Assembly: GCA_937901185.1 (NCBI GenBank)
Contig: CALCHR010000076.1
Location: 1-54,927, forward strand
Length of the DNA: 54,927 bases
DNA from: an uncultured Bacteroidales bacterium
GTDB taxonomy: Bacteria; Bacteroidota; Bacteroidia; Bacteroidales; Bacteroidaceae
Direction of reading: 5' to 3'
Shown: positions 21,666-29,271 of the stretch, piece after piece
How the letters are laid out: each line of letters opens with the position of its first letter
Numbering within the stretch: position 1 is the stretch's first letter
The notes under the pieces: model-generated
The model's database searches: none
The model's input: only the letters and a program-made list of their open reading frames with translations
Told to the model about the DNA's origin: nothing
Position numbers and translations under genes: made by a program

Positions 21666-21671
21666 CATTTT

Positions 21672-21700
21672 AATATACAGTATTTATTTCAGAAATTTAA
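21672..21700 (-). promoter_or_regulatory. promoter of the candidate RNA gene
   Basis: Minus strand TTAAAT, 17 bp, TATATT, then AAAATGTAAG, matching the conserved initial region (ATAAATGTAAG) seen after the early promoters. Transcription should begin near 21665. Confidence 0.6.
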
Positions 21701-21719
21701 TAAACCAGAAATCTTTTTA

Positions 21720-21902
21720 TTAACCAAAGAGTTTCTGACAACTCTCAACTGTGGAGTACTGTCCGGCGTACTGTTCGCGGAAAGTCTGCATAGCATGACC
21801 TCTGTCTCCAGCTTCTACCAGAGCAACACCGCGGATGCCACCGTTCATAACCTTAGGCACATAGACAATCTTCCACGTTTCCCATTTGCCGTAAAAACTC
21901 AT
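21720..21902 (-). CDS. hypothetical protein
   Basis: 60 aa: MSFYGKWETWKIVYVPKVMN, GIRGVALVEAGDRGHAMQTF and a helix ending CQKLFG. GGAGAGACTGCT before ATG. Short alpha/beta protein; no terminator is evident between its stop and the RNA-gene promoter. Confidence 0.72.
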   Translation of the reverse strand: MSFYGKWETWKIVYVPKVMNGGIRGVALVEAGDRGHAMQTFREQYAGQYSTVESCQKLFG

Positions 21903-21932
21903 AGCAGTCTCTCCTTTACTTTACTCTAATAT

Positions 21933-21961
21933 ATTATACAATTACTTCATGGCATTTACAG
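21933..21961 (-). promoter_or_regulatory. promoter-like sequence
   Basis: Minus strand CTGTAA, 17 bp, TATAAT, overlapping the end of the gene at 21942 and preceding the gene at 21902. The -35 is weak. Confidence 0.4.
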
Positions 21962-22157
21962 CCTCCTCGTAAGAAAGAAATACTTTTTTTCCAATACTCC
22001 TGCAAGAAGTCTCGTAGATATAATTGCAGGCAAGATTCATATACAGTCCGCCGGCTTTCACTACCAACTTCTCGACAAAGGTTTCGGTAATCTTTCCGTC
22101 TACGATGCGCCAAACCTTCTGGCCGACTTCAACAGGAAAAGTAAAGGTACTTGTCAT
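21942..22157 (-). CDS. conserved phage hypothetical protein
   Basis: 71 aa. VGQKVWRIVDGKITETFVEK, then Y.YETSCRSIGKKVFLSYEEA: a small barrel then a helix, a pattern familiar from Firmicutes phages with unknown role. ATG overlaps the upstream stop. Confidence 0.75.
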   Translation of the reverse strand: MTSTFTFPVEVGQKVWRIVDGKITETFVEKLVVKAGGLYMNLACNYIYETSCRSIGKKVFLSYEEAVNAMK

Positions 22158-22378
22158 TCCTTCACCTCAACCAACATGAAGGTTACGAGCTCGACTGTTC
22201 CGTGCTCACCCTTGTTGTCGAAAGGTTTTAACTTACGATTTGCGTACCCACGATTGTAGGCGGCAATAGCTTTCTCAGCATTACCTTTCTTATCCCAGTA
22301 CTTACGACGAGGATTAGTGATGTCAGACACCAACTTTCCGGTAGCAGTGTCTCTTGCTCCATAGATATACTCATTCAT
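22154..22378 (-). CDS. hypothetical protein
   Basis: 74 aa from MNEYIYGARDTATGK, ATG 10 nt after GGAGG. Contains EKAIAAYNRGYANRKLKPFD and a beta end (GTVELVTFMLVEVKE). ATGA overlap with the upstream gene. No family recognised. Confidence 0.73.
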   Translation of the reverse strand: MNEYIYGARDTATGKLVSDITNPRRKYWDKKGNAEKAIAAYNRGYANRKLKPFDNKGEHGTVELVTFMLVEVKE

Positions 22379-22791
22379 GATGCCAGCACCTCCTGTCTTG
22401 CTGTAATACGTTCCCACTCATGAAGGTAGAAGTCAGCGACAACTTCCGGATTATCATCCCACTCCAGAGGAACGCAGGTATCATCTTCCAACCCAGTGTC
22501 CATTGGCAACTCGAACAAACCGAAATCACGGAAAGCAAACTGAGTCACAGACTTAAAGCCGGGGTTCTTCACGATCTTGATGCACATGACTTTCGTCGGA
22601 TCTGCTTTTGAACAAGCGAACACATCCATGTACTCAGGATCGAAACCAGGCTGCCAACCTCCAACTATGGAAAAGTCAGATGCCACGGTTCCGGGGAAGG
22701 CGGAAGTTCCGGGGTTCTTATCATCAACAGCGAGACTGAGGCAGTTCTTTACCCAGCCAACCAGTTGTTCTTTAGTAAAAGTTCTTTCCAT
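22375..22791 (-). CDS. hypothetical protein
   Basis: 138 aa from MERTFTKEQLVGWVKNCLSL, ATG 9 nt after AGGAG. Beta-rich middle (FDPEYMDVFACSKADPTKVM) and an acidic region before a helical end (ADFYLHEWERITARQEVLAS). No domain recognised. Confidence 0.75.
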   Translation of the reverse strand: MERTFTKEQLVGWVKNCLSLAVDDKNPGTSAFPGTVASDFSIVGGWQPGFDPEYMDVFACSKADPTKVMCIKIVKNPGFKSVTQFAFRDFGLFELPMDTGLEDDTCVPLEWDDNPEVVADFYLHEWERITARQEVLAS

Positions 22792-22804
22792 ATGTACATA
22801 CTCC

Positions 22805-23023
22805 TCACTGCCAATGATACATGTCATTCAAGGCATCATAGTTATGAATCCAGTTGCAGAGAATCTGTCGTGCTTCTTCCTCTGATAAGTCAGAAGGGAA
22901 ACATGCCTGCAGGTAAGGTGCAGCACCCCACATGTTTACTACACCGGTTCTGCGAATACCTTCCAAGGTAAAGTAGTATTGCTTCCAGTCTTCTTTGATA
23001 GGATACTTTTCATTCTCAGGCAT
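22805..23023 (-). CDS. conserved phage hypothetical protein
   Basis: 72 aa: GIRRTGVVNMWGAAPYLQAC then LSEEEARQILCNWIHNYDAL. This RRTGVVNMWGAAPYL motif is a small conserved phage family that I recognise by pattern only. AAGGAGG before ATG. Confidence 0.76.
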   Translation of the reverse strand: MPENEKYPIKEDWKQYYFTLEGIRRTGVVNMWGAAPYLQACFPSDLSEEEARQILCNWIHNYDALNDMYHWQ

Positions 23024-23035
23024 ATGCTTACCTCC

Positions 23036-23209
23036 TTAAGCTTCAGTAGAGAAGCAGCTGGCATTCGTGTTTACGAGGACATCGAAGAACACACCGCCAT
23101 TAGCTTCGCAGTCGTCAATCATCCTGGATAGCTCCTCCAAGAACTCAGTCTTACTGGAGAACTGCTGTCCGGAACCATTTGAAAAAGAATCAGCAATAAA
23201 GAAATCCAT
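23036..23209 (-). CDS. small protein (57 aa), paralog of the gene at 23225-23404
   Basis: ATG behind GGAGGTAACTTT. MDFFIADSFSNGSGQQFSSK, then FLEELSRMIDDCEANGGVFF and DVLVNTNAS. The next gene upstream shares FLAKMSELFDE...GCTFFDVVISTDA, so they are tandem duplicates. No other evidence of role. Confidence 0.7.
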   Translation of the reverse strand: MDFFIADSFSNGSGQQFSSKTEFLEELSRMIDDCEANGGVFFDVLVNTNASCFSTEA

Positions 23210-23224
23210 AAAGTTACCTCCAAC

Positions 23225-23404
23225 TTATTCTGCTTTTTTCGGGTATGTAGCATCTGCATCTGTGCTAATCACAACATCGAAAAAAGTACATCCGTTATTC
23301 ATGCTCTCATCAAACAGCTCAGACATCTTGGCAAGAAATTCTTCCTTACTCCAGACTACATGCTGAGACCAGGGATTGAGTGAAACTGCAATTAGGTGAT
23401 TCAT
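23225..23404 (-). CDS. hypothetical protein, paralog of the gene at 23036-23209
   Basis: 59 aa from MNHLIAVSLNPWSQHVVWSK, ATG 7 nt after GGGAGG. Shares FFDVVISTDA with its downstream sister. First gene behind an early promoter. Confidence 0.73.
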   Translation of the reverse strand: MNHLIAVSLNPWSQHVVWSKEEFLAKMSELFDESMNNGCTFFDVVISTDADATYPKKAE

Positions 23405-23434
23405 AATCACACCTCCCAAATAACTTACATTTAT

Positions 23435-23463
23435 ATTATAACATATTTGGAAGGATTTGTAAA
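23435..23463 (-). promoter_or_regulatory. strong early promoter inside a gene's 3' end
   Basis: Minus strand TTTACA, 17 bp, TATAAT, then ATAAATGTAAG. It lies within the last codons of the gene at 23436-23630, whose TAA stop is part of the -10 hexamer. Confidence 0.85.
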
Positions 23464-23630
23464 CCCCTTTTTGACAAAATTTTACTTTTTTCTTCAACCT
23501 CAAATACTTCTTCGTAGCCGTCGTTCCAGACTTGCTTACAGAACTTACCTGAGGCATCAAGGTATTCTTCTGCAGAAACTCCGGCTGCACCGAATTCTCC
23601 CACTTTAGTCCATGGTAATACAGGTTCCAT
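23436..23630 (-). CDS. hypothetical protein
   Basis: 64 aa, AAGGAGGTATC then ATG. MEPVLPWTKVGEFGAAGVSA, then VWNDGYEEVFEVEEKSK. The last 15 codons run through the -35 and spacer of the next promoter, so the C-terminus (SKRGLQILPNML) is constrained by promoter sequence and may be functionally unimportant. Confidence 0.68.
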   Translation of the reverse strand: MEPVLPWTKVGEFGAAGVSAEEYLDASGKFCKQVWNDGYEEVFEVEEKSKILSKRGLQILPNML

Positions 23631-23639
23631 GATACCTCC

Positions 23640-23960
23640 TTATCCGGCTCCGACTACAACCTCACACTTAAGATATGTAGAAGCTTCTCCAACCATCTTG
23701 ACATCAAAGAGTTCGCCGATGAATTCATCATTGATATACAACTGACTTACCTGAAAGTCCTTGGAAATCCCGAGACTCTCTAGGTTCTCTGTGAACTCCA
23801 GCAAGTCAATTCTGACTTTAGCATGAAGCCATCCCGCAGGCAGGGTTACCTGATCATCCCACCTGATCATCTTGTCATCAGCCGCCCAGAAGTAGTTAAC
23901 TTTTACATTGAGGTCATCCCATTCATGTAAAGTAGTTCGCTTTTCATTGGTTCTCGCCAT
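23640..23960 (-). CDS. hypothetical protein
   Basis: 106 aa from MARTNEKRTTLHEWDDLNVK, ATG behind GGAGG. Beta-rich throughout (VKVNYFWAADDKMIRWDDQV, VSQLYINDEFIGELFDVKMV). No family recognised. Confidence 0.75.
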   Translation of the reverse strand: MARTNEKRTTLHEWDDLNVKVNYFWAADDKMIRWDDQVTLPAGWLHAKVRIDLLEFTENLESLGISKDFQVSQLYINDEFIGELFDVKMVGEASTYLKCEVVVGAG

Positions 23961-23962
23961 GC

Positions 23963-24319
23963 TCACACCTCCGAAAGATATACCTTGGTAAGGTCGACTT
24001 GCCGGAAGCCAATCCCACTCTGCATGTCATACCACTGCTGTTCTTCGTAGTGACCGCCTTCGATAAGATTTGCGATAGTCTGGAAGTTAGCAACATTGCT
24101 ATTACCAGATACTCGGTGGTGGGACTGAGCTCCGCCCTTAAAGCAGATAATCACCCACTCATTGAAGTAATGATTACCGTCTTTCTCTCGATGCCACAGT
24201 TCATACTTAATGTCACTTACCGTATGGCCGGAAGGGTTCTTAATGAACAGGTTAGCAATATGCCAAATGAAATTCTTCTTATCTCGATACATCTTCAGCT
24301 TCTCTTCGATAGTCATCAT
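23963..24319 (-). CDS. conserved phage hypothetical protein
   Basis: 118 aa from MMTIEEKLKMYRDKKNFIWH, ATG 9 nt after GGAGG. NPSGHTVSDIKYELWHREKD, NEWVIICFKGGAQSHHRVSG and FQTIANLIEGGHY are recognisable as a small phage family of unknown role. Confidence 0.75.
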   Translation of the reverse strand: MMTIEEKLKMYRDKKNFIWHIANLFIKNPSGHTVSDIKYELWHREKDGNHYFNEWVIICFKGGAQSHHRVSGNSNVANFQTIANLIEGGHYEEQQWYDMQSGIGFRQVDLTKVYLSEV

Positions 24320-24320
24320 A

Positions 24321-24653
24321 TCAGTAAACCTCCTTAGAATTGTTAAAGCTTCCCATCTTCTTGATTTCGTCAGTTGTATAGTCATGGTAGGCGTCGTCTT
24401 TTGGAGTCTCTTCAGTGAAGAACTCATACTCAGCGACATCATCATACATCTCATCATTCTCAAAGAAAGTATTTGTAATGATGAAGGTTTCACCAGATGC
24501 CGGGTAGTCCACTTCGAAATCGCCGTGTTTTCGTGGAATCATTCCCAAGACTTCTTCAACATCATCTTCATTCTGACAATAGTTAAAACACCGTCTGACA
24601 TCAGAGATGTGTTTCATCGGTTTGTTAAGCAAGTCTCTCAAGCGAGCAGTCAT
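24321..24653 (-). CDS. hypothetical acidic protein
   Basis: 110 aa. Basic N-terminus (MTARLRDLLNKPMKHISDVR), then very acidic (NDEMYDDVAEYEFFTEETPK). GGAG 9 nt before ATG. A strongly acidic small protein could imitate DNA, but this is only composition. Confidence 0.74.
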   Translation of the reverse strand: MTARLRDLLNKPMKHISDVRRCFNYCQNEDDVEEVLGMIPRKHGDFEVDYPASGETFIITNTFFENDEMYDDVAEYEFFTEETPKDDAYHDYTTDEIKKMGSFNNSKEVY

Positions 24654-24657
24654 AGCC

Positions 24658-24969
24658 TTATTCTCCTCTCAGATTAACTGTCTTGACCTCGACAAGCTCA
24701 GGCTCTTCGCCATGATTGTAAGCTTCATCAAAGTTAAGTAATTCCATAACTTTCATCGGATAGCACCAGCCGCCGAATGTTCCGGAGTCAGCATCTTTCG
24801 CTCTATCTTCTGCACTCTCGACAGTATCATGGAAATCGAAAGCTCCAATATCATCGATGTAGTCCACAGTAGTGTAATAGCTGTACTTACTGTCCCAAGA
24901 CAGAAACACATCTTTATGACAGGGACCGTCGTCAGTCATAATAATAAATGTTTTACCTTTTCTTTTCAT
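24658..24969 (-). CDS. hypothetical acidic protein
   Basis: 103 aa: RKGKTFIIMTDDGPCHKDVF, then YTTVDYIDDIGAFDFHDTVE. Acidic, beta-rich. First gene behind an early promoter. GGAGGTGCCTT before ATG. No family recognised. Confidence 0.75.
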   Translation of the reverse strand: MKRKGKTFIIMTDDGPCHKDVFLSWDSKYSYYTTVDYIDDIGAFDFHDTVESAEDRAKDADSGTFGGWCYPMKVMELLNFDEAYNHGEEPELVEVKTVNLRGE

Positions 24970-25006
24970 AAGGCACCTCCGAATTGGAACTCTGATTTAC
25001 ATAGAT

Positions 25007-25035
25007 ATTATAACATATTTATTGGTTGTTGTAAG
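25007..25035 (-). promoter_or_regulatory. early promoter
   Basis: Minus strand CTTACA, 17 bp, TATAAT, preceded by TTTCTGTGCAGTTTGTCGG, a flank that recurs upstream of the promoters at 27617 and 32352. Confidence 0.82.
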
Positions 25036-25056
25036 CCGACAAACTGCACAGAAATA

Positions 25057-25096
25057 AAGAAAAAACCCGTGTGCTTTTCTTTGCACACGGGTTTTT
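25057..25096 (-). terminator. Rho-independent terminator
   Basis: Strong stem AAAAACCCGTGTGC / GCACACGGGTTTTT with an 8-nt loop, T-rich on the minus strand (TTTTTTCTTT). Ends the ligase operon. Confidence 0.9.
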
Positions 25097-25099
25097 ATG

Positions 25100-25465
25100 T
25101 TACATGCCTCTGATATACAGATTTTCTTTACGAATATCACAGTGGTTATTATTCCGATAACTGACTTTCTGGCCAGGCTTGGTTTGCATAATCAAAGCAG
25201 GAATTGAACGATGCTCATAGCCATTATCATAAGTTGCACCACCAACGTTTGTGTCGAGGTGAGAAAAAGTAACACGGTGTGCCCACAACGACCACTTAAA
25301 GTAGTCATCTACATCGATAAAGCATACCAGATAACGGTTCATCATGAAACTAACGACACCGTTTTTGATATGCAAAACTTCATTTTCAGGTGTAACAATC
25401 CTGCCATTCTTAAGACGAAGTCTGCCATCCTCCAGCAGAGCAATGTTTACAATTCGCTTATCCAT
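25100..25465 (-). CDS. HNH-like degenerate protein
   Basis: 121 aa. Beta start (VNIALLEDGRLRLKNGRIVT) and an end KVSYRNNNHCDIRKENLYIR resembling the HNH motif (V.Y.N...D.R..NL) but without the usual catalytic His before N. Probably an inactive or divergent relative of phage HNH nucleases. Last gene of the operon, before a terminator. GAGGAAAGCTA before ATG. Confidence 0.55.
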   Translation of the reverse strand: MDKRIVNIALLEDGRLRLKNGRIVTPENEVLHIKNGVVSFMMNRYLVCFIDVDDYFKWSLWAHRVTFSHLDTNVGGATYDNGYEHRSIPALIMQTKPGQKVSYRNNNHCDIRKENLYIRGM

Positions 25466-25483
25466 TAGCTTTCCTCTTTTTAT

Positions 25484-26779
25484 TTAATAATTCGGTTCAG
25501 TCTTGTCCGGTCTGAAGTCCTTGAAGGTCGGGAATCTCAGAGACGGCTTGCCAGTAGAGTCTTGTGTTTCTTCAAAATACGAAATCTCGATAATTGTGCC
25601 GAGATACTTAGAAGGGTCTTTATAAACCTCAGCTCGCTGAGCATCAGTCAAGCCGGAACCGACTCGCACTTGTCCACCCTTGTACTCACAGATGAAGGCA
25701 CCGAGCATATCCGTATACTTACCAGTTCCAGGCTCAAAGCCGATAACCTTCAGGTCGGCTGTGTTAAATACCTTACACTTTAACAAATTGTTAGTTCGCT
25801 TAAAATCATAAGGAGCATCCCAGATGTTAATCATTACACCTTCTTCTCCTTCTGCTACCTGCTCATTCAGCAGAGTAGGAATTACAGAGGTGTCTGTGCC
25901 GCAATAAAGTACAGGCAAAAGCTCAAAATAATTAAAGTCAGTAGTGTTGAATAGCTGATCCAGAGCTACCCTACGATACTTATAAGCAATGTCGCAGCTC
26001 CGTCGTTTAAAGGCTTCAACAGGCATGTAGTCAAATACCTGCATCTTAATCCCGTGTTTTTCGGGATTTTTGGTACGGACAATTTTCATAGTTTGCTTAT
26101 AAGCATCTTTAGAAGAAAGATTACCTCTAACTAACAAAGTAATCTCTCCATCCAGACAGATGTTATCAGGCATCAGCAGCTCCATCTCTTTTTCCAAGTC
26201 AACAAGACCTTCGTACTTCTGACCTGCCCGAGTGAAAAACGAAACCTGGCCGTTTTCCTTTAAAGCAATGATGCGACCACCATCAATCTTAGGTGTAACT
26301 ACAAACTTCTTACCTTCGACAAAACTGGCTTTGTCATAGTACTTATTGGCCAGCTGAATATCAAAGGTCGGAATAAGGTTATCAATTTCTTTGTTGATAG
26401 TCTTTGCATCTACGCCAAGAGTAAGCTCTTTGCAGATAAGCTGCTCTAACAACTCGGCTTCTTCCTGAGACCGTTCACGGACAGTACTAAGTACTTCCTG
26501 ACAGGCCAGAATAATGCTATCAGAGCCAGTGTTGTTCATTTCAAGAAAAACAAACAGCTCAAAGATAGTGCCGAGCAAATAGCCGCTCTTACCCGCAATA
26601 TGCTTATGTAATTTTTTAGTAGAAATTCCATAAGTTTTGTATGGGTCATAAGCAATCTGTAGATATTTGCAAACGATAGAGTCGGCTGCATACTTTTCTA
26701 ATACGGACTGCTTGTGCAAGCGGCTATTAGAAGTATTTATTTCTTTTACAAAAGAAAGAAAGTGAGTAAGCGTATTCAC
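25484..26779 (-). CDS. ATP-dependent DNA ligase
   Basis: 431 aa. Seals nicks with an AMP-lysine intermediate. Seen: nucleotidyltransferase motif I VTPKIDGGR with the acceptor Lys about 164; motif III CLDGEI (209-214); motif IV EGVMI (313-317); motif V LLKCK (332-336); an OB-fold C-terminus with VRVGSGL and a final FPTFKDFRPDK. GTG start (MNTLTHFLSF) with GAGG 9 nt upstream. N-terminal helical domain about 150 residues. Probably joins Okazaki fragments and recombination nicks in phage DNA replication. Confidence 0.93.
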   Translation of the reverse strand: MNTLTHFLSFVKEINTSNSRLHKQSVLEKYAADSIVCKYLQIAYDPYKTYGISTKKLHKHIAGKSGYLLGTIFELFVFLEMNNTGSDSIILACQEVLSTVRERSQEEAELLEQLICKELTLGVDAKTINKEIDNLIPTFDIQLANKYYDKASFVEGKKFVVTPKIDGGRIIALKENGQVSFFTRAGQKYEGLVDLEKEMELLMPDNICLDGEITLLVRGNLSSKDAYKQTMKIVRTKNPEKHGIKMQVFDYMPVEAFKRRSCDIAYKYRRVALDQLFNTTDFNYFELLPVLYCGTDTSVIPTLLNEQVAEGEEGVMINIWDAPYDFKRTNNLLKCKVFNTADLKVIGFEPGTGKYTDMLGAFICEYKGGQVRVGSGLTDAQRAEVYKDPSKYLGTIIEISYFEETQDSTGKPSLRFPTFKDFRPDKTEPNY

Positions 26780-26792
26780 GGTATATTACCTC

Positions 26793-26993
26793 TTATTCAT
26801 AATATTCGCAATAGATATTTTCGAGAAGTTCTTTTAAACTGTTAATATAAGCAATAGTTACATGGTCCGTATTATCATAAACTGTTGCCTCTACAACTTT
26901 GATAACAGGCTGTACGGCGTCTGTAAAAAATTCACATACCCCTCTACAGTTACAGGTCTTACACTGACATTTGGCATTAACAACCAATTGCAT
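26793..26993 (-). CDS. Cys-rich small protein
   Basis: 66 aa from MQLVVNAKCQCKTCNCRGVC, ATG behind GGAGG. Five Cys in the first 20 residues (C.C..C.C...C) suggest a metal site, followed by helix (SLKELLENIYCEYYE). Its start overlaps the neighbour's end by 17 bases. Confidence 0.7.
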   Translation of the reverse strand: MQLVVNAKCQCKTCNCRGVCEFFTDAVQPVIKVVEATVYDNTDHVTIAYINSLKELLENIYCEYYE

Positions 26994-27375
26994 CCGTCGG
27001 TACCTCCTTGCCACCGATATACAGAAGCCATCTATTATCCTCAAAGATATAGACATAATGATGGGCATTTATTACTTGGCTCTTCATGTAGACACTGGGT
27101 GCATTCCGAACCCAGGGCTCACCTCTGTCTCGATGATAAAATACGCAAACATCTTCTTCTGGATTATCAAAGCTATGACAGGCGTCTACAGACGGAATCA
27201 AGCGCTTATCCAGATAAGAAGCATCACCGAGCCCAACCAGATTCATAGCACGTTCTTCCGTACCATACCAGTCTCGCAGCAGAGAGAACATGTGGTCCGG
27301 ATAACCATCGTTATGTACGTAGATAGACAGATAGCCATCTTCAGTATGGCAGGATACAATACAAGGTGTAGACAT
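26977..27375 (-). CDS. conserved phage hypothetical protein
   Basis: 132 aa: IYVHNDGYPDHMFSLLRDWY, NLVGLGDASYLDKRLIPSVD, EEDVCVFYHRDRGEPW. A recognisable small phage family of unknown role with a conserved HNDGYPDH motif. GGAGG 9 nt before ATG. Confidence 0.78.
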   Translation of the reverse strand: MSTPCIVSCHTEDGYLSIYVHNDGYPDHMFSLLRDWYGTEERAMNLVGLGDASYLDKRLIPSVDACHSFDNPEEDVCVFYHRDRGEPWVRNAPSVYMKSQVINAHHYVYIFEDNRWLLYIGGKEVPTDAIGC

Positions 27376-27389
27376 TTTGATGTACCTCC

Positions 27390-27575
27390 TTAATATACTT
27401 TGTGAGCAAAGTCCGGAAGCTCTTTCATCAGCTTCTCATTGGCCTCTCGCTCTTCAGCCTCTGTGGTATCCATATCACAGATAACTACATCAGCGTTTGC
27501 ACCAAAGAGAGCGTGCACATAAACTTCCTGAACCAGTCCGTCTTCTACAACAATATAAACAGTAGGCTTGGTCAT
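27390..27575 (-). CDS. conserved phage hypothetical protein
   Basis: 61 aa: MTKPTVYIVVEDGLVQEVYV and ICDMDTTEAEEREANEKLMK, a short alpha/beta family seen in many phages (VEDGLVQ...V.D.DT). First gene behind an early promoter. Role unknown. Confidence 0.76.
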   Translation of the reverse strand: MTKPTVYIVVEDGLVQEVYVHALFGANADVVICDMDTTEAEEREANEKLMKELPDFAHKVY

Positions 27576-27616
27576 AAGGTTACCTCCAATGTGTGTCAGG
27601 TTTATCGAACAATAAT

Positions 27617-27645
27617 ATTATAGCATGTTTTGTTCAATTTGTAAA
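27617..27645 (-). promoter_or_regulatory. strong early promoter
   Basis: Minus strand TTTACA, 17 bp, TATAAT; upstream flank TCTGTGCAGTTTGTCAG shared with the promoters at 25007 and 32352, possibly an UP or activator site. Confidence 0.85.
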
Positions 27646-27665
27646 CTGACAAACTGCACAGAGTT

Positions 27666-27860
27666 TTACTCTGCTTCGCGCCATCGCTTAGCAACCATAT
27701 CCTTGGCAGCCAGGAAGGTAGCATATGTATTATTCAGGATAGCAGCACCGCACCACTTAGCAACCCAGTTGTTGGGAGCGTCGACTAAGTACCATAAATC
27801 CGGGTTATTCTTAGGATACACCTTGTAGACGAGCACCTTAGCAAACTTAAACTTAAACAT
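27666..27860 (-). CDS. hypothetical protein
   Basis: 64 aa from MFKFKFAKVLVYKVYPKNNP, ATG behind AGGAGG. Short protein with LWYLVDAPNNWVAKWCGAAI and helix (FLAAKDMVAKRWREAE). Ends just before the early promoter with no clear terminator. Confidence 0.72.
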   Translation of the reverse strand: MFKFKFAKVLVYKVYPKNNPDLWYLVDAPNNWVAKWCGAAILNNTYATFLAAKDMVAKRWREAE

Positions 27861-27873
27861 GAGTGACCTCCTA

Positions 27874-28086
27874 TCAACGGCCTCTGGCCACAATGTGACC
27901 AAAGCGAGCAGCAACAACCAGCGGACGATTGTCTACGGAAATAGCATGAAGTTCCCAAGACCAGTTGGCCTCACGCGGAGAGTAGAACCCGAGAAAGACA
28001 CTTCTCATAGCACGTATATTCGCACCATCCATAAACTCGGGAGTTCTCTCAATGGCTTCGGTAATATCTTTCTTAGTAAGTTTCAT
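27874..28086 (-). CDS. hypothetical protein
   Basis: 70 aa from MKLTKKDITEAIERTPEFMD; this ATG is 8 nt after GGAGG. Middle ANIRAMRSVFLGFYSPREAN is basic. Ends VVAARFGHIVARGR. No family recognised. Confidence 0.72.
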   Translation of the reverse strand: MKLTKKDITEAIERTPEFMDGANIRAMRSVFLGFYSPREANWSWELHAISVDNRPLVVAARFGHIVARGR

Positions 28087-28104
28087 GAGCATTTCCTCCT
28101 TACC

Positions 28105-28395
28105 TCACAGCTTACTAAAAATCTGCGCCTTCATGTTAGCAGTAGCCCACAATGTACCGGGGATGATAGCACGAAGAACTGCTTTGTTTTCTTCCCAACT
28201 GGCAGAAGCTTCTTTCAGGAAGTCGTCATCGAACTCTGCAGCCGGATAGTCACCTCGAGCAATACCCAAGATGTATTCTACTTTGCCGATAGGAGTACAG
28301 ATGTATTCGTCCCAGCAGTCCTCACACATGATTTCACCGAAAGCGGTAACCAAATACTCACCGAGACGCTTACCGCACTTTTCACAGTACATCAT
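28105..28395 (-). CDS. zinc-finger-like protein
   Basis: 96 aa from MMYCEKCGKRLGEYLVTAFG, then MCEDCWDEY: two CxxC knuckles in the first 30 residues, then an alpha-helical tail (DDFLKEASASWEENKAVLRA). GGAGG 8 nt before the first ATG. Function unknown. Confidence 0.76.
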   Translation of the reverse strand: MMYCEKCGKRLGEYLVTAFGEIMCEDCWDEYICTPIGKVEYILGIARGDYPAAEFDDDFLKEASASWEENKAVLRAIIPGTLWATANMKAQIFSKL

Positions 28396-28396
28396 A

Positions 28397-28615
28397 TTAC
28401 CTACCTCCAAACTGTTCTACAAGCAGTCTTGCCTTATCGGCCATTCGCTGGAACATGTTAGCAACAGCCAGCTGCATTTCAGCGTTCTGAGTATGCAAGT
28501 CTGCATCCTCGCCCTCAGAGCCGAGCGCCCAAATCTGTTCGTTCTTAGCAGCGCTCAGATGTTCTAAAGCAAGGCCTTCTAAGTCTTGCTTAATTTGTTC
28601 AACAACATTTTCCAT
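28397..28615 (-). CDS. small helical protein
   Basis: 72 aa, charged helices (MENVVEQIKQDLEGLALEHL, AVANMFQRMADKARLLVEQF). First gene behind an early promoter. GGAGGTAATGTC before ATG. No family recognised. Confidence 0.73.
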   Translation of the reverse strand: MENVVEQIKQDLEGLALEHLSAAKNEQIWALGSEGEDADLHTQNAEMQLAVANMFQRMADKARLLVEQFGGR

Positions 28616-28653
28616 GACATTACCTCCGCGTTGGTCACGTAACTTACATGCAT

Positions 28654-28682
28654 ATTATATCGTAAATTGGCAGGTTTGTAAA
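28654..28682 (-). promoter_or_regulatory. strong early promoter
   Basis: Minus strand TTTACA, 17 bp, TATAAT, then ATGCATGTAAGTTA. Upstream flank GTTTGTCAG as in the promoters at 27617 and 32352. Confidence 0.85.
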
Positions 28683-28713
28683 CTGACAAACCCGCCAGAT
28701 TTTTACGAAGTTT

Positions 28714-29247
28714 TTATGCACTTTTTATGACAGCCTTTGCTTCGTTCATCAGAAGCTGAACAGCCTGATTGCGGGCATGAGACTCGCTCAGCGCTTCAAC
28801 TTCTACTGTGAAGGTAGTCTCACGAATAGTAACATCAACACTGTAGGTGCTGTACGTAGCGTAGGAGTGCTTACCGGTTGTACGACCTTTCAGCAGCTCA
28901 TACAGATGGTAGCAGTCACCGACAGTGATACGCTCACCGTAACCGATATAACTGGGCTGAGCGGCACACAGCCGGTCCCAGTACATATCTGTGTTACCAT
29001 CTTCGATTTCGATCTTAACAATCTGCTTAATCTTGTTAGCCATAAAGGATACAGGGTCAGCGCATGCCCAGTTGCGGTCATTGATAATAATAAAGCCTTC
29101 AGGAGAAGTTTCTACGGACAGGCTCTTCCAGTATTTCTCCATAGACCTTGTATTCTCCCAGATGCCGTCGCTCATCTGGCCGATACAGCTTCTCAGAATC
29201 TCCATAAACTTAGAAGTGGAACGGACGTAAGTATTAACCTTAGACAT
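28714..29247 (-). CDS. hypothetical protein
   Basis: 177 aa from MSKVNTYVRSTSKFMEILRS, ATG 8 nt after GGAGG. FIIINDRNWACADPVSFMAN, TVGDCYHLYELLKGRTTGKH, then a beta tail (SVDVTIRETTFTVEVEALSE). Larger than most neighbours; no catalytic motif recognised. Confidence 0.76.
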   Translation of the reverse strand: MSKVNTYVRSTSKFMEILRSCIGQMSDGIWENTRSMEKYWKSLSVETSPEGFIIINDRNWACADPVSFMANKIKQIVKIEIEDGNTDMYWDRLCAAQPSYIGYGERITVGDCYHLYELLKGRTTGKHSYATYSTYSVDVTIRETTFTVEVEALSESHARNQAVQLLMNEAKAVIKSA

Positions 29248-29271
29248 AATCATAACCTCCATTAGATTATC

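Noticed and set aside
27859..28461. 200-codon plus-strand open frame
   Set aside because: Overlaps three minus-strand genes with good binding sites and crosses their junctions; treated as a shadow.
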